Shown: positions 26,408 through 35,665, numbered from the stretch's first letter. The stretch is DNA of 64,000 nucleotides from Clostridia bacterium (GCA_016287245.1 JAEEWG010000001.1:248001-312000), one strand, 5' to 3'. The notes: a model not told the origin generated them from the sequence alone. Made by a program: numbers and translations.

Positions 26408-28000
26408 TCACTTCTGAATGTCGACAGCTGCTTTTTCTACAGCAAGACCATCCACATACTTTTTCATGAAGGCGTTAAAGCCGTCCATATCCGCCTGATC
26501 CGCAAGCAGTTCGGATCCCGAAGAACCTGCGAAGATGCTGTCTTCAAGATATGCGGCAAGAGTCTGTCCTTCGTTCCTGGCGATCATGTAAAGAGCGAGA
26601 AGTGCAATACCCCAGGCACCGCCCTCACCTGCTGTCTCCATGACGCAGACAGGAGAACCGATCGCAGCGGAAGCGATGGTCTGACCGGCCTTCGGGGTCT
26701 TAAAGAAACCACCGTGGCCATACATCTTCTTAACGGAAACTTTCTCTTCGACAGTCAGAATATCCAGGCCGACCTTGAGTGCGGCAAGTGCCGAATAAAG
26801 ATGCATTCTCATAAAATTGCTGAGCGTAAAGGCATCTTCAGCGGAGCGGAAGAACAAAGGACTTCCCTTTGAAAAGCCTGTTACCGGCTCACCGGAAAAA
26901 TAGTTATAGGAGACAAGACCGCCGCAGTCCTTATCGCCGGAAAGCGCGATGCCATAAAGCTTTTCGAAAAGCTCTCCTCTGTCGAAATCTTTGCCCATCA
27001 GTTTTCCAAACTCATCGAATAGTCTGACCCATGCATTGATCTCGGAAGTGCAGTTGTTGCAGTGCACCATAGCGACCGGATCACCTGTCGGGGTTGTGAC
27101 CATATCGATCTCTTTATGAAGATTCTTCATATTCTCTTTGAGAACGATCATGGCAAATACAGAAGTGCCTGCAGAGATATTACCGGTCTCTACGAGTACG
27201 GAATTGGTAGCGACCATACCGGTACCTGCATCACCTTCCGGCGGGCACATCGGAATACCGGAAGAAAGATCACCTTCGACATCAAGAAGTTTGGCGCCTT
27301 CTTCTGTAAGAGTACCTGCATCTTCTCCTGCAGAAAGGACCTCAGGAAGGATCTCACGGATCGTCCACGGGAAGTTCTTTTCGGCGATCATGGAAGAGAA
27401 TGTATCGAGCATCTTCTCATCATAGGTTCCGGTTTTGGAATCGATCGGGAACATGCCGGAAGCATCCCCGACGCCGAGCACTTTCTTACCGGAAAGCATG
27501 AAATGCACATAGCCGGCAAGTGTCGTGAAATGACGGATCGAAGGCACATGAGCTTCACCGTTTAAGATCGCCTGATAAAGATGAGAGATGCTCCATCTCT
27601 GCGGGATATTAAAGTTCAGCGCTTCCGTGAGCTTATCTGCCGCTTCTTCCGTGATGGTATTTCTCCAGGTACGGAAAGGAACGAGGAGCTTATCGTTTTC
27701 ATCAAACGGGAGATAACCGTGCATCATAGCAGAGAAACCAATGGCACCAAAGGTTTTGATGGTCACGCCATACTGATCTTTAACGTTCTTCTTAAGATCC
27801 GAGTAGCAGTCAGCAAGACCGTCCCAGATCGCTTTTTCTGAATACGTCCAGATACCATCGAGAAGCTCATTTTCCCACTCGTGACTTCCAGACGCGATCG
27901 GATTGCCTTTCTCATCAACGAGAACAGCCTTGATACGGGTCGAACCGAACTCGATACCCAGTACACTTTTACCTTGTTCAATTACACTTTTCGGATCCAT
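26408..28000 (-). CDS. FGGY family carbohydrate kinase, probable L-ribulokinase
   Basis: A 530-residue sugar kinase with the two ATPase lobes of the FGGY family: [16 protein letters not shown] (about 13-28) is the phosphate-1 loop, [14 protein letters not shown] the hinge, and [11 protein letters not shown] and HGGFFKTP the C-terminal lobe. Phosphorylation of L-ribulose is inferred from its place between araD and the isomerase-like gene on one side and GH51 on the other. It is not the classic AraB sequence type. The start at 28000 is chosen on GAGGT upstream and the position of the first conserved strand; the longer reading frame adds 30 unrelated residues. Confidence 0.85.
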   Translation of the reverse strand: MDPKSVIEQGKSVLGIEFGSTRIKAVLVDEKGNPIASGSHEWENELLDGIWTYSEKAIWDGLADCYSDLKKNVKDQYGVTIKTFGAIGFSAMMHGYLPFDENDKLLVPFRTWRNTITEEAADKLTEALNFNIPQRWSISHLYQAILNGEAHVPSIRHFTTLAGYVHFMLSGKKVLGVGDASGMFPIDSKTGTYDEKMLDTFSSMIAEKNFPWTIREILPEVLSAGEDAGTLTEEGAKLLDVEGDLSSGIPMCPPEGDAGTGMVATNSVLVETGNISAGTSVFAMIVLKENMKNLHKEIDMVTTPTGDPVAMVHCNNCTSEINAWVRLFDEFGKLMGKDFDRGELFEKLYGIALSGDKDCGGLVSYNYFSGEPVTGFSKGSPLFFRSAEDAFTLSNFMRMHLYSALAALKVGLDILTVEEKVSVKKMYGHGGFFKTPKAGQTIASAAIGSPVCVMETAGEGGAWGIALLALYMIARNEGQTLAAYLEDSIFAGSSGSELLADQADMDGFNAFMKKYVDGLAVEKAAVDIQK

Positions 28001-28007
28001 AAGTACC

Positions 28008-28259
28008 TCACCACTTTTTCTCCGGGCATCTGCCCTTTTTGATAGCAGCACGTATCTCCACATAGCATCCGCATGAAAGACACGTTCCACTTAATAAGTT
28101 ATCACAAAGACGGCATTTAGATAACCGCTCCCCGTAAACTTTTTCATCCGCTCGGTCAATTTCAGGAAGATCTTCGATCCCTTTCTTCACCAGATCCATT
28201 TTTGATGCATCATTCATCTCCGAAAGGAGGCATCTGCGGCATGGTTTTGATATGTCCAT
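28008..28259 (-). CDS. Small Cys-rich protein (DUF6171-like)
   Basis: An 83-residue protein with eight cysteines: CRRC at 7-10, CRLC at 49-52, CLSCGC at 60-65 and a last Cys at 78. The spacing suggests two zinc or iron-sulfur sites. Similar short proteins are found in Lachnospiraceae genomes without known function; the family name is from memory and not certain. Its ATG overlaps the stop of the arabinofuranosidase gene (TGATG) and it ends 7 bases before the kinase gene, so it is co-translated with the arabinose enzymes. Confidence 0.8.
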   Translation of the reverse strand: MDISKPCRRCLLSEMNDASKMDLVKKGIEDLPEIDRADEKVYGERLSKCRLCDNLLSGTCLSCGCYVEIRAAIKKGRCPEKKW

Positions 28260-29770
28260 CAGAGCTCGACCTCAAGATGCACAACACTGTTTTTCGGGAT
28301 CGTGAAAACGATTTTATCCTCGTTTTCGACAGACGCTTCAAACGGCTTGATCCGGACGTTATCCGGATCATCAAATGTGTTCTTGTCATCCATTTTTCCA
28401 GTAAGGATCTCACCCTTTACAACAGAGATCTTATTACCGAGAAGATCCGTTTTGATTTCATAGTCTTCTTCCACAGAAAGATTGGCCAGAGTGATGTGAT
28501 ACTTGCCGTCTTTTGACTTGGAAACAGACTCGTGAAGATTCGGGACCTTATACTGTTCTTCAAGCCCGATCGTCTTGGTGTCGACAAAGCTTTCGATCAG
28601 CGTTGCATCCTGATGATATTTATACATATCAAATACGAAGTACGTCGGTGTCTTGACCATCTTCTCGCCTTCCGTCAGGATGACAGACTGAAGCACGTTA
28701 CATAGCTGCGCGATATTCGCCATCTTCACACGGTCGCAGTGCTTATTGAAGATATTGAGATTGATCGCCGCCACAAGCGCATCACGGATCGTATTCTGCT
28801 GATAAAGGAATCCCGGATTCGTGCCTTCTTCCACATCGTACCAGGTGCCCCATTCGTCAACGATCAGACCGATATTGTGATCGGGATCGTATCTGTCGAT
28901 AATGGCCGAATGCTTCGTGACCAGTTCTTCCATGAAGAGCGTCTTCGAAAGCGTCATGTACCACTCTTTTTCATTAAAGACGGACGCAGCGCCCTTCTTC
29001 GCCCAGTCGTAAGGAAGCGTATAATAATGCAGTGAGATCCCGTCCATAAAACCATGTGCATTGTTCCAGGAGCCGGAAAGCTTATGGCACTGGTTCAGGA
29101 CAGTCTCTGTCCATTCATAGTCCTGGGCATTCGGACCGCATGCGATCTTATTGATCTTCTTGTTTGGATCATACTGCTTTACATAGGATTGATACTGACG
29201 GAAAAGATTCGCATAGAATTCCGGTACCATGTTGCCGCCACATCCCCAGTTCTCATTTCCGATACCGAAGTAGTCCACAGTCCAAGGTTCTTCATGTCCG
29301 TTTTCCTTACGGAGTTCCGCCATAGGAGATACGCCGTTAAACGTCATGTACTCGACCCATTCGCTCATCTCCTGCACCGTTCCGGAACCGACATTGCCGT
29401 TGATATACGTCTTACAGCCGATCTGACGGCAAAGTTCCATATATTCGTGCGTACCGAAGCTGTTGTCTTCGATGACTCCTCCCCAGTTTGTATTGATCAT
29501 TTTCTTTCGGCTCGATTTTTCACCGATACCATCTTTCCAGTGGTATTCATCCGCAAAACAACCGCCCGGCCAGCGAAGGACCGGTACCTTGATCTGCTTT
29601 AGAGCTTCAACGACATCATTTCTCATTCCATTAGTATTCGGAATCTCGGAGTTTTCACCTACATACACACCACCATAGATGCATCTTCCGAGGTGTTCAG
29701 AAAAGTGGCCCTGGATCTCAGGAGCGATGTGTCCCAGTTCTTTTTGTGGATCGATAACAAGTTTAAACAT
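28259..29770 (-). CDS. abfA: Alpha-L-arabinofuranosidase, GH51, intracellular
   Basis: A 503-residue retaining glycosidase that removes terminal alpha-L-arabinofuranosyl groups from arabinan and arabinoxylan oligosaccharides. [13 protein letters not shown] near residue 22 and [13 protein letters not shown] near residue 66 are family signatures. The acid/base is Glu173 in GIGNENWG and the nucleophile is Glu307 in [11 protein letters not shown]-terminal beta-sandwich follows from about 390. Length matches GH51 enzymes such as those of Bacillus. There is no signal peptide, so it acts on imported oligosaccharides. It is first in the arabinose operon, behind a promoter that carries a candidate operator. 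Confidence 0.97.
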   Translation of the reverse strand: MFKLVIDPQKELGHIAPEIQGHFSEHLGRCIYGGVYVGENSEIPNTNGMRNDVVEALKQIKVPVLRWPGGCFADEYHWKDGIGEKSSRKKMINTNWGGVIEDNSFGTHEYMELCRQIGCKTYINGNVGSGTVQEMSEWVEYMTFNGVSPMAELRKENGHEEPWTVDYFGIGNENWGCGGNMVPEFYANLFRQYQSYVKQYDPNKKINKIACGPNAQDYEWTETVLNQCHKLSGSWNNAHGFMDGISLHYYTLPYDWAKKGAASVFNEKEWYMTLSKTLFMEELVTKHSAIIDRYDPDHNIGLIVDEWGTWYDVEEGTNPGFLYQQNTIRDALVAAINLNIFNKHCDRVKMANIAQLCNVLQSVILTEGEKMVKTPTYFVFDMYKYHQDATLIESFVDTKTIGLEEQYKVPNLHESVSKSKDGKYHITLANLSVEEDYEIKTDLLGNKISVVKGEILTGKMDDKNTFDDPDNVRIKPFEASVENEDKIVFTIPKNSVVHLEVEL

Positions 29771-29810
29771 AGCGACTCCTTCTTCTTTTTCGGAAACAAA
29801 CAGACGTTTT

Positions 29811-29820
29811 ATTTCACAAA
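29811..29820. promoter_or_regulatory. Candidate operator half, abfA side
   Basis: ATTTCACAAA, 41-50 bases upstream of the abfA start. Its exact reverse complement occurs at 29996-30005 in front of the divergent regulator gene, so each transcript carries one copy. Confidence 0.45.
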
Positions 29821-29934
29821 AGACTTAAATATCAAATGTTTCCCTTAATTAAAATTACATGAGACAGTATGAAAAATCAATAAGCAATACAAAGAATATA
29901 AAGTTTTGAGGGGTGAGACCTAGACTTTCTCATG

Positions 29935-29963
29935 TTGTGCGAAATATAGTTCTTGCTTATGAT
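29935..29963 (+). promoter_or_regulatory. Promoter of the ArsR-type regulator/esterase operon
   Basis: TTGTGC (29935-29940), a 17-base spacer and TATGAT (29958-29963). GAAATA repeats lie in the spacer (29941) and just after the -10 (29964, 29975), consistent with autoregulation. Confidence 0.6.
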
Positions 29964-29995
29964 GAAATAGTGATGAAATATATACATTTCATTTC

Positions 29996-30005
29996 TTTGT
30001 GAAAT
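29996..30005. promoter_or_regulatory. Candidate operator, regulator side
   Basis: TTTGTGAAAT, the reverse complement of the site at 29811-29820, located 22 bases before the regulator start. ATTTCA at 29986-29991 makes an inverted repeat with the TGAAAT here. Confidence 0.45.
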
Positions 30006-30026
30006 AATTATATCGAGGAAAACCAC

Positions 30027-30998
30027 ATGCTTTGTATTCACTCCCTGCAGGAGGCGTCTGAAGTATTTAAAGCTCTAAGCGCCGATGCTCGGATCCAGAT
30101 CATGGAATTGATCTACGAAAACAACAACCTCAGTATGAATGACCTGGCGAATATGGTAGGTGTTACCAACAGCGCCATTACTCTTCATATCAGTAAACTG
30201 GAAAGTGCAGGTCTTGTAACTGTCAAGACGACTTCCGGCAAGCGTGGTATTTCCAAGATCATCCAGCCTGTACATGACCGTATCATTATTGATATGTTTG
30301 AAAACGCCAAGAGCAATCCTCTTCCCTGTTACGAAGACAGCATCGGCGTCGGTCAGTACACCACCTGTGACATTCATCCGACCTGCGGTATCTGCACACC
30401 GAAAGAGATCATCGGCGAGCTCGACGATCCCCGTGTATTCTCTTATCCGGAAAGATTCAAGGCGGGCATCCTTTGGTTCGGCTATGGCTCGATCACTTAT
30501 AATCTTCCGAACCGTCTGCATGCCGGTCAGAAGATCCGCGAGATCCAGATCTCCTTTGAGATCTCCTCGGAATGTCCTTCTTATAATAATGATTATCCTA
30601 GTGATATATATTTCTATATAAATGGTACCCTTCTTGGCAGCTGGGTAAGTCCCGGTGATTTCGGTGACAGAAAGGGCATGATCGCTCCTGCCTGGTGGCC
30701 GGCTCCGCTGAATCAGTATGGTCTTTTAAAGACGCTGGTCATCAACCACAAGGGTACGTTCATCGATGGAACACATCAGATCGGCAAGACGACTCTGAAA
30801 GATCTGAATATCGACTACAACTCGACCATCGATCTTACCTTCTCCGTTCCCAAAGATACCGCCAACTGCGGAGGTATGACTCTTTTCGGAGAAGATTTCG
30901 GCGACTACAGCCAGGATATCCAGATGAAGCTCTTCTATGTCAATCAGCGCACAGTTGCCGGAGAAGAACTTCCCGTCAAGGAGGAACAGGATGCTTAA
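30027..30998 (+). CDS. ArsR-type regulator with carbohydrate-sensor-like C-terminal domain
   Basis: A 323-residue DNA-binding protein. Residues 1-95 are a winged helix of the ArsR type (VFKALSADARIQIMELI, then LANMVGVTNSAITLHISKL as recognition helix). A Cys-rich linker follows (C101, C114, H117, C120, C123), then a 190-residue all-beta domain with many Trp/Tyr residues (AGILWFGYGSITYNLP, IYFYINGTLLGSW, APAWWPAPL) resembling a jelly-roll. I infer that the beta domain senses a sugar or sugar phosphate. It is co-transcribed with the esterase-GH43 gene, which overlaps its last codons, and divergent from abfA. Confidence 0.8.
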   Translation: MLCIHSLQEASEVFKALSADARIQIMELIYENNNLSMNDLANMVGVTNSAITLHISKLESAGLVTVKTTSGKRGISKIIQPVHDRIIIDMFENAKSNPLPCYEDSIGVGQYTTCDIHPTCGICTPKEIIGELDDPRVFSYPERFKAGILWFGYGSITYNLPNRLHAGQKIREIQISFEISSECPSYNNDYPSDIYFYINGTLLGSWVSPGDFGDRKGMIAPAWWPAPLNQYGLLKTLVINHKGTFIDGTHQIGKTTLKDLNIDYNSTIDLTFSVPKDTANCGGMTLFGEDFGDYSQDIQMKLFYVNQRTVAGEELPVKEEQDA

Positions 30999-33969
30999 AG
31001 TTGTAAAAACTGAAAACGGCCTCGTTCGCGGCTTTCAGGGAAATAATACAAGAATCTCCGTTTTTAAGGGGATCCCTTTTGCAGCTCCGCCGGTCGGAGA
31101 AAACCGCTGGAGAGCTCCTCAGCCCTGCGAAAATTGGGAAGGCGTCCGCGAGTGCGGAAAGTTTGCTCCGATCTCCGTACAGGATCAGCCGGGTGTCGGA
31201 ACCGACATTTACTGTTGTGAATGGCATGTTGATAAAGATATTGAAATGGATGAGGACTGCCTCTATCTGAACGTCTGGACTCCGGCCCAGTCGGAAAACG
31301 ACAGGCTTCCGGTTCTCATCTGGTTCTTCGGTGGCGGATTCCAGTGGGGATATCCCCGTGAAATGGAATTTAATGGTGAACAGATCGCCAAGCGCGGTGT
31401 CATCGTCGTATCCGTCAACTACAGACTCGGTGCTATCGGTTTCCTTTCCCATCCGGATCTTTTGAAAGAATCGCCAGATGCTCCTTCTAACTTCGGTACC
31501 CTCGACCAGCAGGCAGGTATCAAGTGGGTCGTGAAGAATATCGAGAAATTCGGCGGTGACCCGAAGAACATCACCATCTCCGGTCAGTCTGCCGGCGGCG
31601 GTTCTGTCCTTACACACCTGACATCCGAGTCCAGCATCGGTCTTTATCAGAAAGCCATCATCTATTCGGGCATTATTGAAAGTCCATTCATTAAAGACAA
31701 TGTGATCTCCCCGAAGCCGATCGAAGAGACCATGAAGATGGGTGAGAAATTCCTTTCCGCCCTCGGCGTTTCCACGATCGAAGAAGCCAGAAAGATCGAC
31801 GCACTTACGATCCGTTCGGTCTATGCGAAATTCCGAGAAGAAAATGGCTTCTTCTTCACGCCTTGTATCGACCATGTTTTCTTAAAGGACGAGCCGTTCA
31901 AGCTCATGCTTTCAGGAAAACAGGCGAATGTCCCGCTCATCGCCGGTAACACTTTCGATGAGTTTAAGAGTTATATCTATGCTGATAACGATGCTTCTTT
32001 TGAGGAGCAGGCAAGAAACACCTTCGGACCACGTGCCGATCAGTTCCTTTCCTTCCCGGAAGCTCACGCTGTCGAGGATGGCAATAAGTATGCTGCCCTT
32101 CGCGGGATCGAATGTTCCGTCAAATCTGTTATGGATAAGACAAAGGCTCCCTGCTTCTACTATAGTTTCGAAGTAGATATTCCGGGTGAAGATGATCCGG
32201 GCACTTTCCACTCTGTGGATCTTTGGTTCTTCTTTGAGACTCTCGCCGCCTGCTGGCGTCCGTTCGTTGGAAGACATTTCGACATCGCAAGACAAATGAC
32301 AAACTATATCACGAACTTCGTGAAAAACGGAAATCCGAACGGTCTCGATATCACCGGTGAGCAGATGCCGAACTGGCTGGCCTATACAAATGACAGTCAG
32401 AACGAGATGCACTTCACCAAAGACGGCTGTATCCCGAAAGTACAGGATTCCGCTTATTACCAGTTCTTTATCGACTGGCTCACGGACAGAACACTCGGAA
32501 GTGTTGAGAGTTCTTCCCGTCCCTCGGCAAGCATTGCAGCACTTGCTGCTCCGATGAAGAAACAGGCCTTTAACCCGTATCTTCCTTCCTGGGAGTATAT
32601 TCCGGACGGAGAACCCTATGTCTTCGGTGATCGTCTCTATATCTACGGTTCCCACGACTTCTTTAACGGTTCGTTCTTCTGCCCTGGCGACTATGTCTCC
32701 TGGTCCGCTCCGGTCAACGACCTCGGCAACTGGAAGTATGAAGGAGTTTCTTTCCGAAGAACAGACGATCCGGATAATTCCGAAAACAAAGGCTGTCTTT
32801 ATGCTCCGGATGTCACAGTAGGTCCTGATGGACTCTACTACCTCTTCTATGTTCTCGATAACCAGAGTGTGGTAGCTGTTGCAAGAAGCGAGAAACCGCA
32901 GGGACCATTTAAGTTCTACGGTCATGTTCACTATGAAGACGGCACTCTCATCGGAAGCAAAGACACCGACGAACCGCAGTTCGACCCGGGCGTGATCACG
33001 ATCGGCGATACCACATATCTTTATACGGGATTCTGCGGACAGACAGATGCTTCCCGTCACGGCGCCATGGTCACCGTTATCGGACCGGATATGCTCACGA
33101 TCAAAAAGGGACCGGAATTCATCGTTCCGGGAACTATGTATTCCAAGGGAACCGAATACGAAGGCCACGCTTTCTTTGAAGCGCCTTCCATCCGCGAAAG
33201 AAACGGTATCTTCTATTTCGTCTATTCTTCTCAGGTCATGCACGAGCTCTGCTATGCGACCAGCACTTCCCCGGAAGGACCTTTCTCCTACGGCGGAGTC
33301 ATCGTCAGCAACTGCGACCTGGGCATCGATTCTTATAAGAAAGCGGATAAGCCTTCCTGCTACGGCGCGAACAACCACGGCAGCATCGTCGAGATCAACG
33401 GTGAATGGTATATCTTCTATCACAGACATACCAATAACACCTGGTATTCCCGTCAGGGCTGTGCCGAGAAGATCGAATTTGCCGAAGACGGCAGCATCAG
33501 GCAGGTGGAGATCACTTCCTGCGGCTTGAACGGCGGTCCTCTTTCCGACCAGCCGGAGTATCCTTCCTATATCGCCTGCAACATCTTCTCCATGAACGAA
33601 GATCAGGAGCCTTATGTCGGTCAGCACAATGTGGCCCGCATCATCCAGGAAGGCAGAGACGGCGATCACGAGACGGGATATGTCACCCAGATCCGTGACG
33701 GCGCGACCATTGGATTTAAATATTTCGACCTTAAGGACGTAACAGGCATCACGCTGTTCGTCAGAGGTTACGGTAACGGTACATTTGAAGTAAGAACAGA
33801 TCTCGACGGAGAGGTCCTTTGTGAGATCCCGGTCCGTTTCATGACGGTATGGGAAAAGTACGAAGGGAAGTTCAAGCATGCGGTCACAAACGGAAAAGCA
33901 CCGCTGTACCTTACCTATCGCGGAGGTGGAGACGTCCAGCTCAAATCATTCAAGTATGTACACAGATAG
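30991..33969 (+). CDS. Fusion of type-B carboxylesterase, GH43 and CBM6-like domains
   Basis: A 992-residue three-part enzyme. Residues 1-505 are a carboxylesterase type B domain: EDCLYLNVW, FFGGGFQWG oxyanion region, nucleophile Ser200 in SGQSAGGGS, and a His near the GTFHSVDL segment. Residues about 525-860 are a GH43 five-bladed propeller (PDGEPYVFGDRLYIYGSHD, YAPDVTVGPDG and FFEAPSI supply the acidic residues). Residues about 862-992 form a CBM6-like beta-sandwich. No signal peptide is present, so it works in the cytoplasm, probably removing acyl and arabinosyl or xylosyl groups from the same oligosaccharide. The start at 30991 follows AAGGAGG and overlaps the regulator gene by 8 bases. 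Confidence 0.93.
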   Translation: MLKVVKTENGLVRGFQGNNTRISVFKGIPFAAPPVGENRWRAPQPCENWEGVRECGKFAPISVQDQPGVGTDIYCCEWHVDKDIEMDEDCLYLNVWTPAQSENDRLPVLIWFFGGGFQWGYPREMEFNGEQIAKRGVIVVSVNYRLGAIGFLSHPDLLKESPDAPSNFGTLDQQAGIKWVVKNIEKFGGDPKNITISGQSAGGGSVLTHLTSESSIGLYQKAIIYSGIIESPFIKDNVISPKPIEETMKMGEKFLSALGVSTIEEARKIDALTIRSVYAKFREENGFFFTPCIDHVFLKDEPFKLMLSGKQANVPLIAGNTFDEFKSYIYADNDASFEEQARNTFGPRADQFLSFPEAHAVEDGNKYAALRGIECSVKSVMDKTKAPCFYYSFEVDIPGEDDPGTFHSVDLWFFFETLAACWRPFVGRHFDIARQMTNYITNFVKNGNPNGLDITGEQMPNWLAYTNDSQNEMHFTKDGCIPKVQDSAYYQFFIDWLTDRTLGSVESSSRPSASIAALAAPMKKQAFNPYLPSWEYIPDGEPYVFGDRLYIYGSHDFFNGSFFCPGDYVSWSAPVNDLGNWKYEGVSFRRTDDPDNSENKGCLYAPDVTVGPDGLYYLFYVLDNQSVVAVARSEKPQGPFKFYGHVHYEDGTLIGSKDTDEPQFDPGVITIGDTTYLYTGFCGQTDASRHGAMVTVIGPDMLTIKKGPEFIVPGTMYSKGTEYEGHAFFEAPSIRERNGIFYFVYSSQVMHELCYATSTSPEGPFSYGGVIVSNCDLGIDSYKKADKPSCYGANNHGSIVEINGEWYIFYHRHTNNTWYSRQGCAEKIEFAEDGSIRQVEITSCGLNGGPLSDQPEYPSYIACNIFSMNEDQEPYVGQHNVARIIQEGRDGDHETGYVTQIRDGATIGFKYFDLKDVTGITLFVRGYGNGTFEVRTDLDGEVLCEIPVRFMTVWEKYEGKFKHAVTNGKAPLYLTYRGGGDVQLKSFKYVHR

Positions 33970-34014
33970 CCACCGTTATTTGTTTGCATTTTTTTCTACC
34001 TCATCCTCATTGGA

Positions 34015-34049
34015 AAAGGAGCTGCCATAACTTCTATGGCAGCTCCTTT
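34015..34049. terminator. Bidirectional terminator, esterase-GH43 / small protein
   Basis: A perfect 15-bp stem (34015-34029 and 34035-34049) with a 5-base loop, T-rich on both sides, lying between two convergent genes. Confidence 0.8.
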
Positions 34050-34080
34050 ATTTCACAACAGATTGAGATAAGAGAAAGGA

Positions 34081-34299
34081 TCAGAACAGGCCTTTGATCT
34101 TATCTACGATTCCGCCTGCCTTATCTGCAGAAAGCTTCGCCTTAACGCCGTCTACAACGTTATTGATCACATCATCCGGAAGATCGACACCGATGATGCC
34201 TTCAACCGTCTTGACCGGTTCTTTTTCAAAATTCTTAGCGATAGACGGATCGCCCTGAACTTTCTTTACAACTTCATCAATTTTTGCCTTAATATCCAT
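34081..34299 (-). CDS. Small helical protein of unknown function
   Basis: A 72-residue protein rich in Lys, Asp and Val, predicted mostly alpha-helical. The pattern DPSIAKNFEKEPVKTVEGIIG then VDLPDDVINNVVDGV suggests a short helical bundle; similar small proteins are common in gut Clostridia and weakly recall the Nif11-type leader fold, but I cannot assign a function. The start at 34299 is chosen because GGAGGTG lies 6 bases upstream. It stands alone between two terminators with an extended -10 (TGATACAAT, 34337-34329) ahead, so it is its own transcription unit. Confidence 0.8.
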   Translation of the reverse strand: MDIKAKIDEVVKKVQGDPSIAKNFEKEPVKTVEGIIGVDLPDDVINNVVDGVKAKLSADKAGGIVDKIKGLF

Positions 34300-34328
34300 G
34301 TTTTTCACCTCCATGATGTATTGGTTTA

Positions 34329-34337
34329 ATTGTATCA
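34329..34337 (-). promoter_or_regulatory. Extended -10 of the small helical protein gene
   Basis: TGATACAAT on the minus strand 30 bases before the start codon; no clear -35. Confidence 0.4.
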
Positions 34338-34401
34338 CATTTTCTTAAACACACCTAAAAAAGCATGCTGATCTTTTCTTTCAAAATCTTTGGAAATGAC
34401 C

Positions 34402-34430
34402 TTGCATTTTCCGAATTCTTTTAGTATTAT
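34402..34430 (+). promoter_or_regulatory. Promoter of tRNA-Leu(CAG)
   Basis: TTGCAT (34402-34407), a 17-base spacer and TATTAT (34425-34430), 12 bases before the tRNA. Confidence 0.65.
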
Positions 34431-34442
34431 AGATAAGCATTT

Positions 34443-34529
34443 GCGGATATGGCGGAATTGGCAGACGCGCTAGCTTCAGGTGCTAGTGATCGCAAGGTCG
34501 TACAGGTTCAAGTCCTGCTATCCGCACCA
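34443..34529 (+). tRNA. tRNA-Leu (anticodon CAG)
   Basis: An 87-nt tRNA with a 7-bp acceptor stem (GCGGATA/TATCCGC), long variable arm (TGATCGCAAGGTCGT), anticodon loop TTCAGGT giving CAG, and encoded CCA. It has its own promoter and terminator. Confidence 0.95.
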
Positions 34530-34566
34530 GACCGGAAGTCGAAAGGCTTCCGGTCTTTTTTCTTTT
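34530..34566 (+). terminator. Terminator of tRNA-Leu(CAG)
   Basis: A 9-bp stem GACCGGAAG/CTTCCGGTC starting at the tRNA 3' end, followed by a run of T. Confidence 0.88.
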
Positions 34567-34570
34567 CCGT

Positions 34571-34607
34571 ATAAAAAAACGGAGCCGACACATTTCGTGC
34601 GGCTCCG
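34571..34607 (-). terminator. Terminator of ddh
   Basis: An 8-bp GC-rich stem CGGAGCCG/CGGCTCCG with an inner CAC/GTG extension; the minus strand then has seven T residues. Confidence 0.85.
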
Positions 34608-34629
34608 CTGCTTTATAAAAGTGTATAAC

Positions 34630-35616
34630 TTATACGAGTTCTTTTCTCAGCTGTTCACCGGAAAGCGGGCTTAAGTAAGCAGGAGCAATGTCCAGAACTG
34701 TCTTGCAGCCGGTCACGCCTTCCTTGGAAAGTCTGTAGATCGCACGTGCATATGCTGTCAGAACGCCAGCTGTAAATTCCGGATTGGAATCGAGTTTTAA
34801 GCTGTACTCAATAACGTGCTTGTTTTCTTTATTAAAACCGGAAACACCGGAACGGAAGCAGAATCCGCCGTGCGGGATACCGCTGTGGTTCTTCTGGAGT
34901 TCTTCTTCTGTAATGAAGTGTACGGTTGTATCGTAATCGGAGAAGTAGTTCGGCATGGTCTTGATATCATTTTCGATCTGCTTAAGATCAGCGCCTTCTT
35001 CCGGTACTACGAAGCACTCACGTGTGTGCTTCTGACGTGTGGTCAGTTCAGGCTGGGAACCGGAACGGACAGCCTCGAGAGCACTCTCTACCGGAATGGT
35101 GTACTGCTTGCCGTTCTTAACGCCCTTCACGCGGCGGATCGCATCGGAGTGGCCCTGGCTTACGCCCTTGCCCCAGAAAGTATAGCTCTCACCTTCCGGC
35201 AGGATAGACTGAGAATAGATTCTGGCCAGAGAGAACATACCCGGATCCCAACCTACAGAGATCACACCAACTGTGCCGGCAGCCTTGGCAGCTGCATCTA
35301 CCTCAGCAAAGTGTGTCGGGATGTTCGCATGTGTATCAAAGCTGTCGACCACATTGAACATGGAAGCCAGTTTCGGTGTCTGCTCCGGAAGATCTGTTGC
35401 GGAACCGCCGCAGAGGATCATGACATCGATGCTGTCCTTCATGGAAGCAACATCATTAACGGACATGACCTTCGCAGATTCCGTCTGGATCTTTAATGTG
35501 GAAGGATCACGACGTGTGAAAACAGCGACAAGTTCGAGATCCGGATTCTGACGGATGCTGGACTCAACGCCTCTACCTAAATTACCATAACCATAAATAC
35601 CAATTCGAATCGCCAT
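34630..35616 (-). CDS. ddh: meso-diaminopimelate dehydrogenase
   Basis: A 328-residue NADPH enzyme that makes meso-DAP in one step from tetrahydrodipicolinate, bypassing the acylated branches. GIYGYGNLGRGV at residues 7-18 is the nucleotide site. CGGSATDLPEQ, SFDTHANIPTH and SVGWDPGMFSL (substrate region near 122-132) are family signatures, as is GFCFRSGVSGFN. It supplies peptidoglycan DAP and lysine. It is monocistronic with its own promoter and terminator and an AAAGGAG ribosome site. Confidence 0.97.
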   Translation of the reverse strand: MAIRIGIYGYGNLGRGVESSIRQNPDLELVAVFTRRDPSTLKIQTESAKVMSVNDVASMKDSIDVMILCGGSATDLPEQTPKLASMFNVVDSFDTHANIPTHFAEVDAAAKAAGTVGVISVGWDPGMFSLARIYSQSILPEGESYTFWGKGVSQGHSDAIRRVKGVKNGKQYTIPVESALEAVRSGSQPELTTRQKHTRECFVVPEEGADLKQIENDIKTMPNYFSDYDTTVHFITEEELQKNHSGIPHGGFCFRSGVSGFNKENKHVIEYSLKLDSNPEFTAGVLTAYARAIYRLSKEGVTGCKTVLDIAPAYLSPLSGEQLRKELV

Positions 35617-35665
35617 TTTGCAACTTTCTCCTTTTAGTATTTCATATTCTTATATAACAAAGTGA

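Noticed and set aside
31912..33879. 655-codon open frame on the minus strand opposite the esterase-GH43 gene
   Set aside because: The opposite strand encodes two well-conserved enzyme domains; this frame shows no domain, signal or ribosome site.
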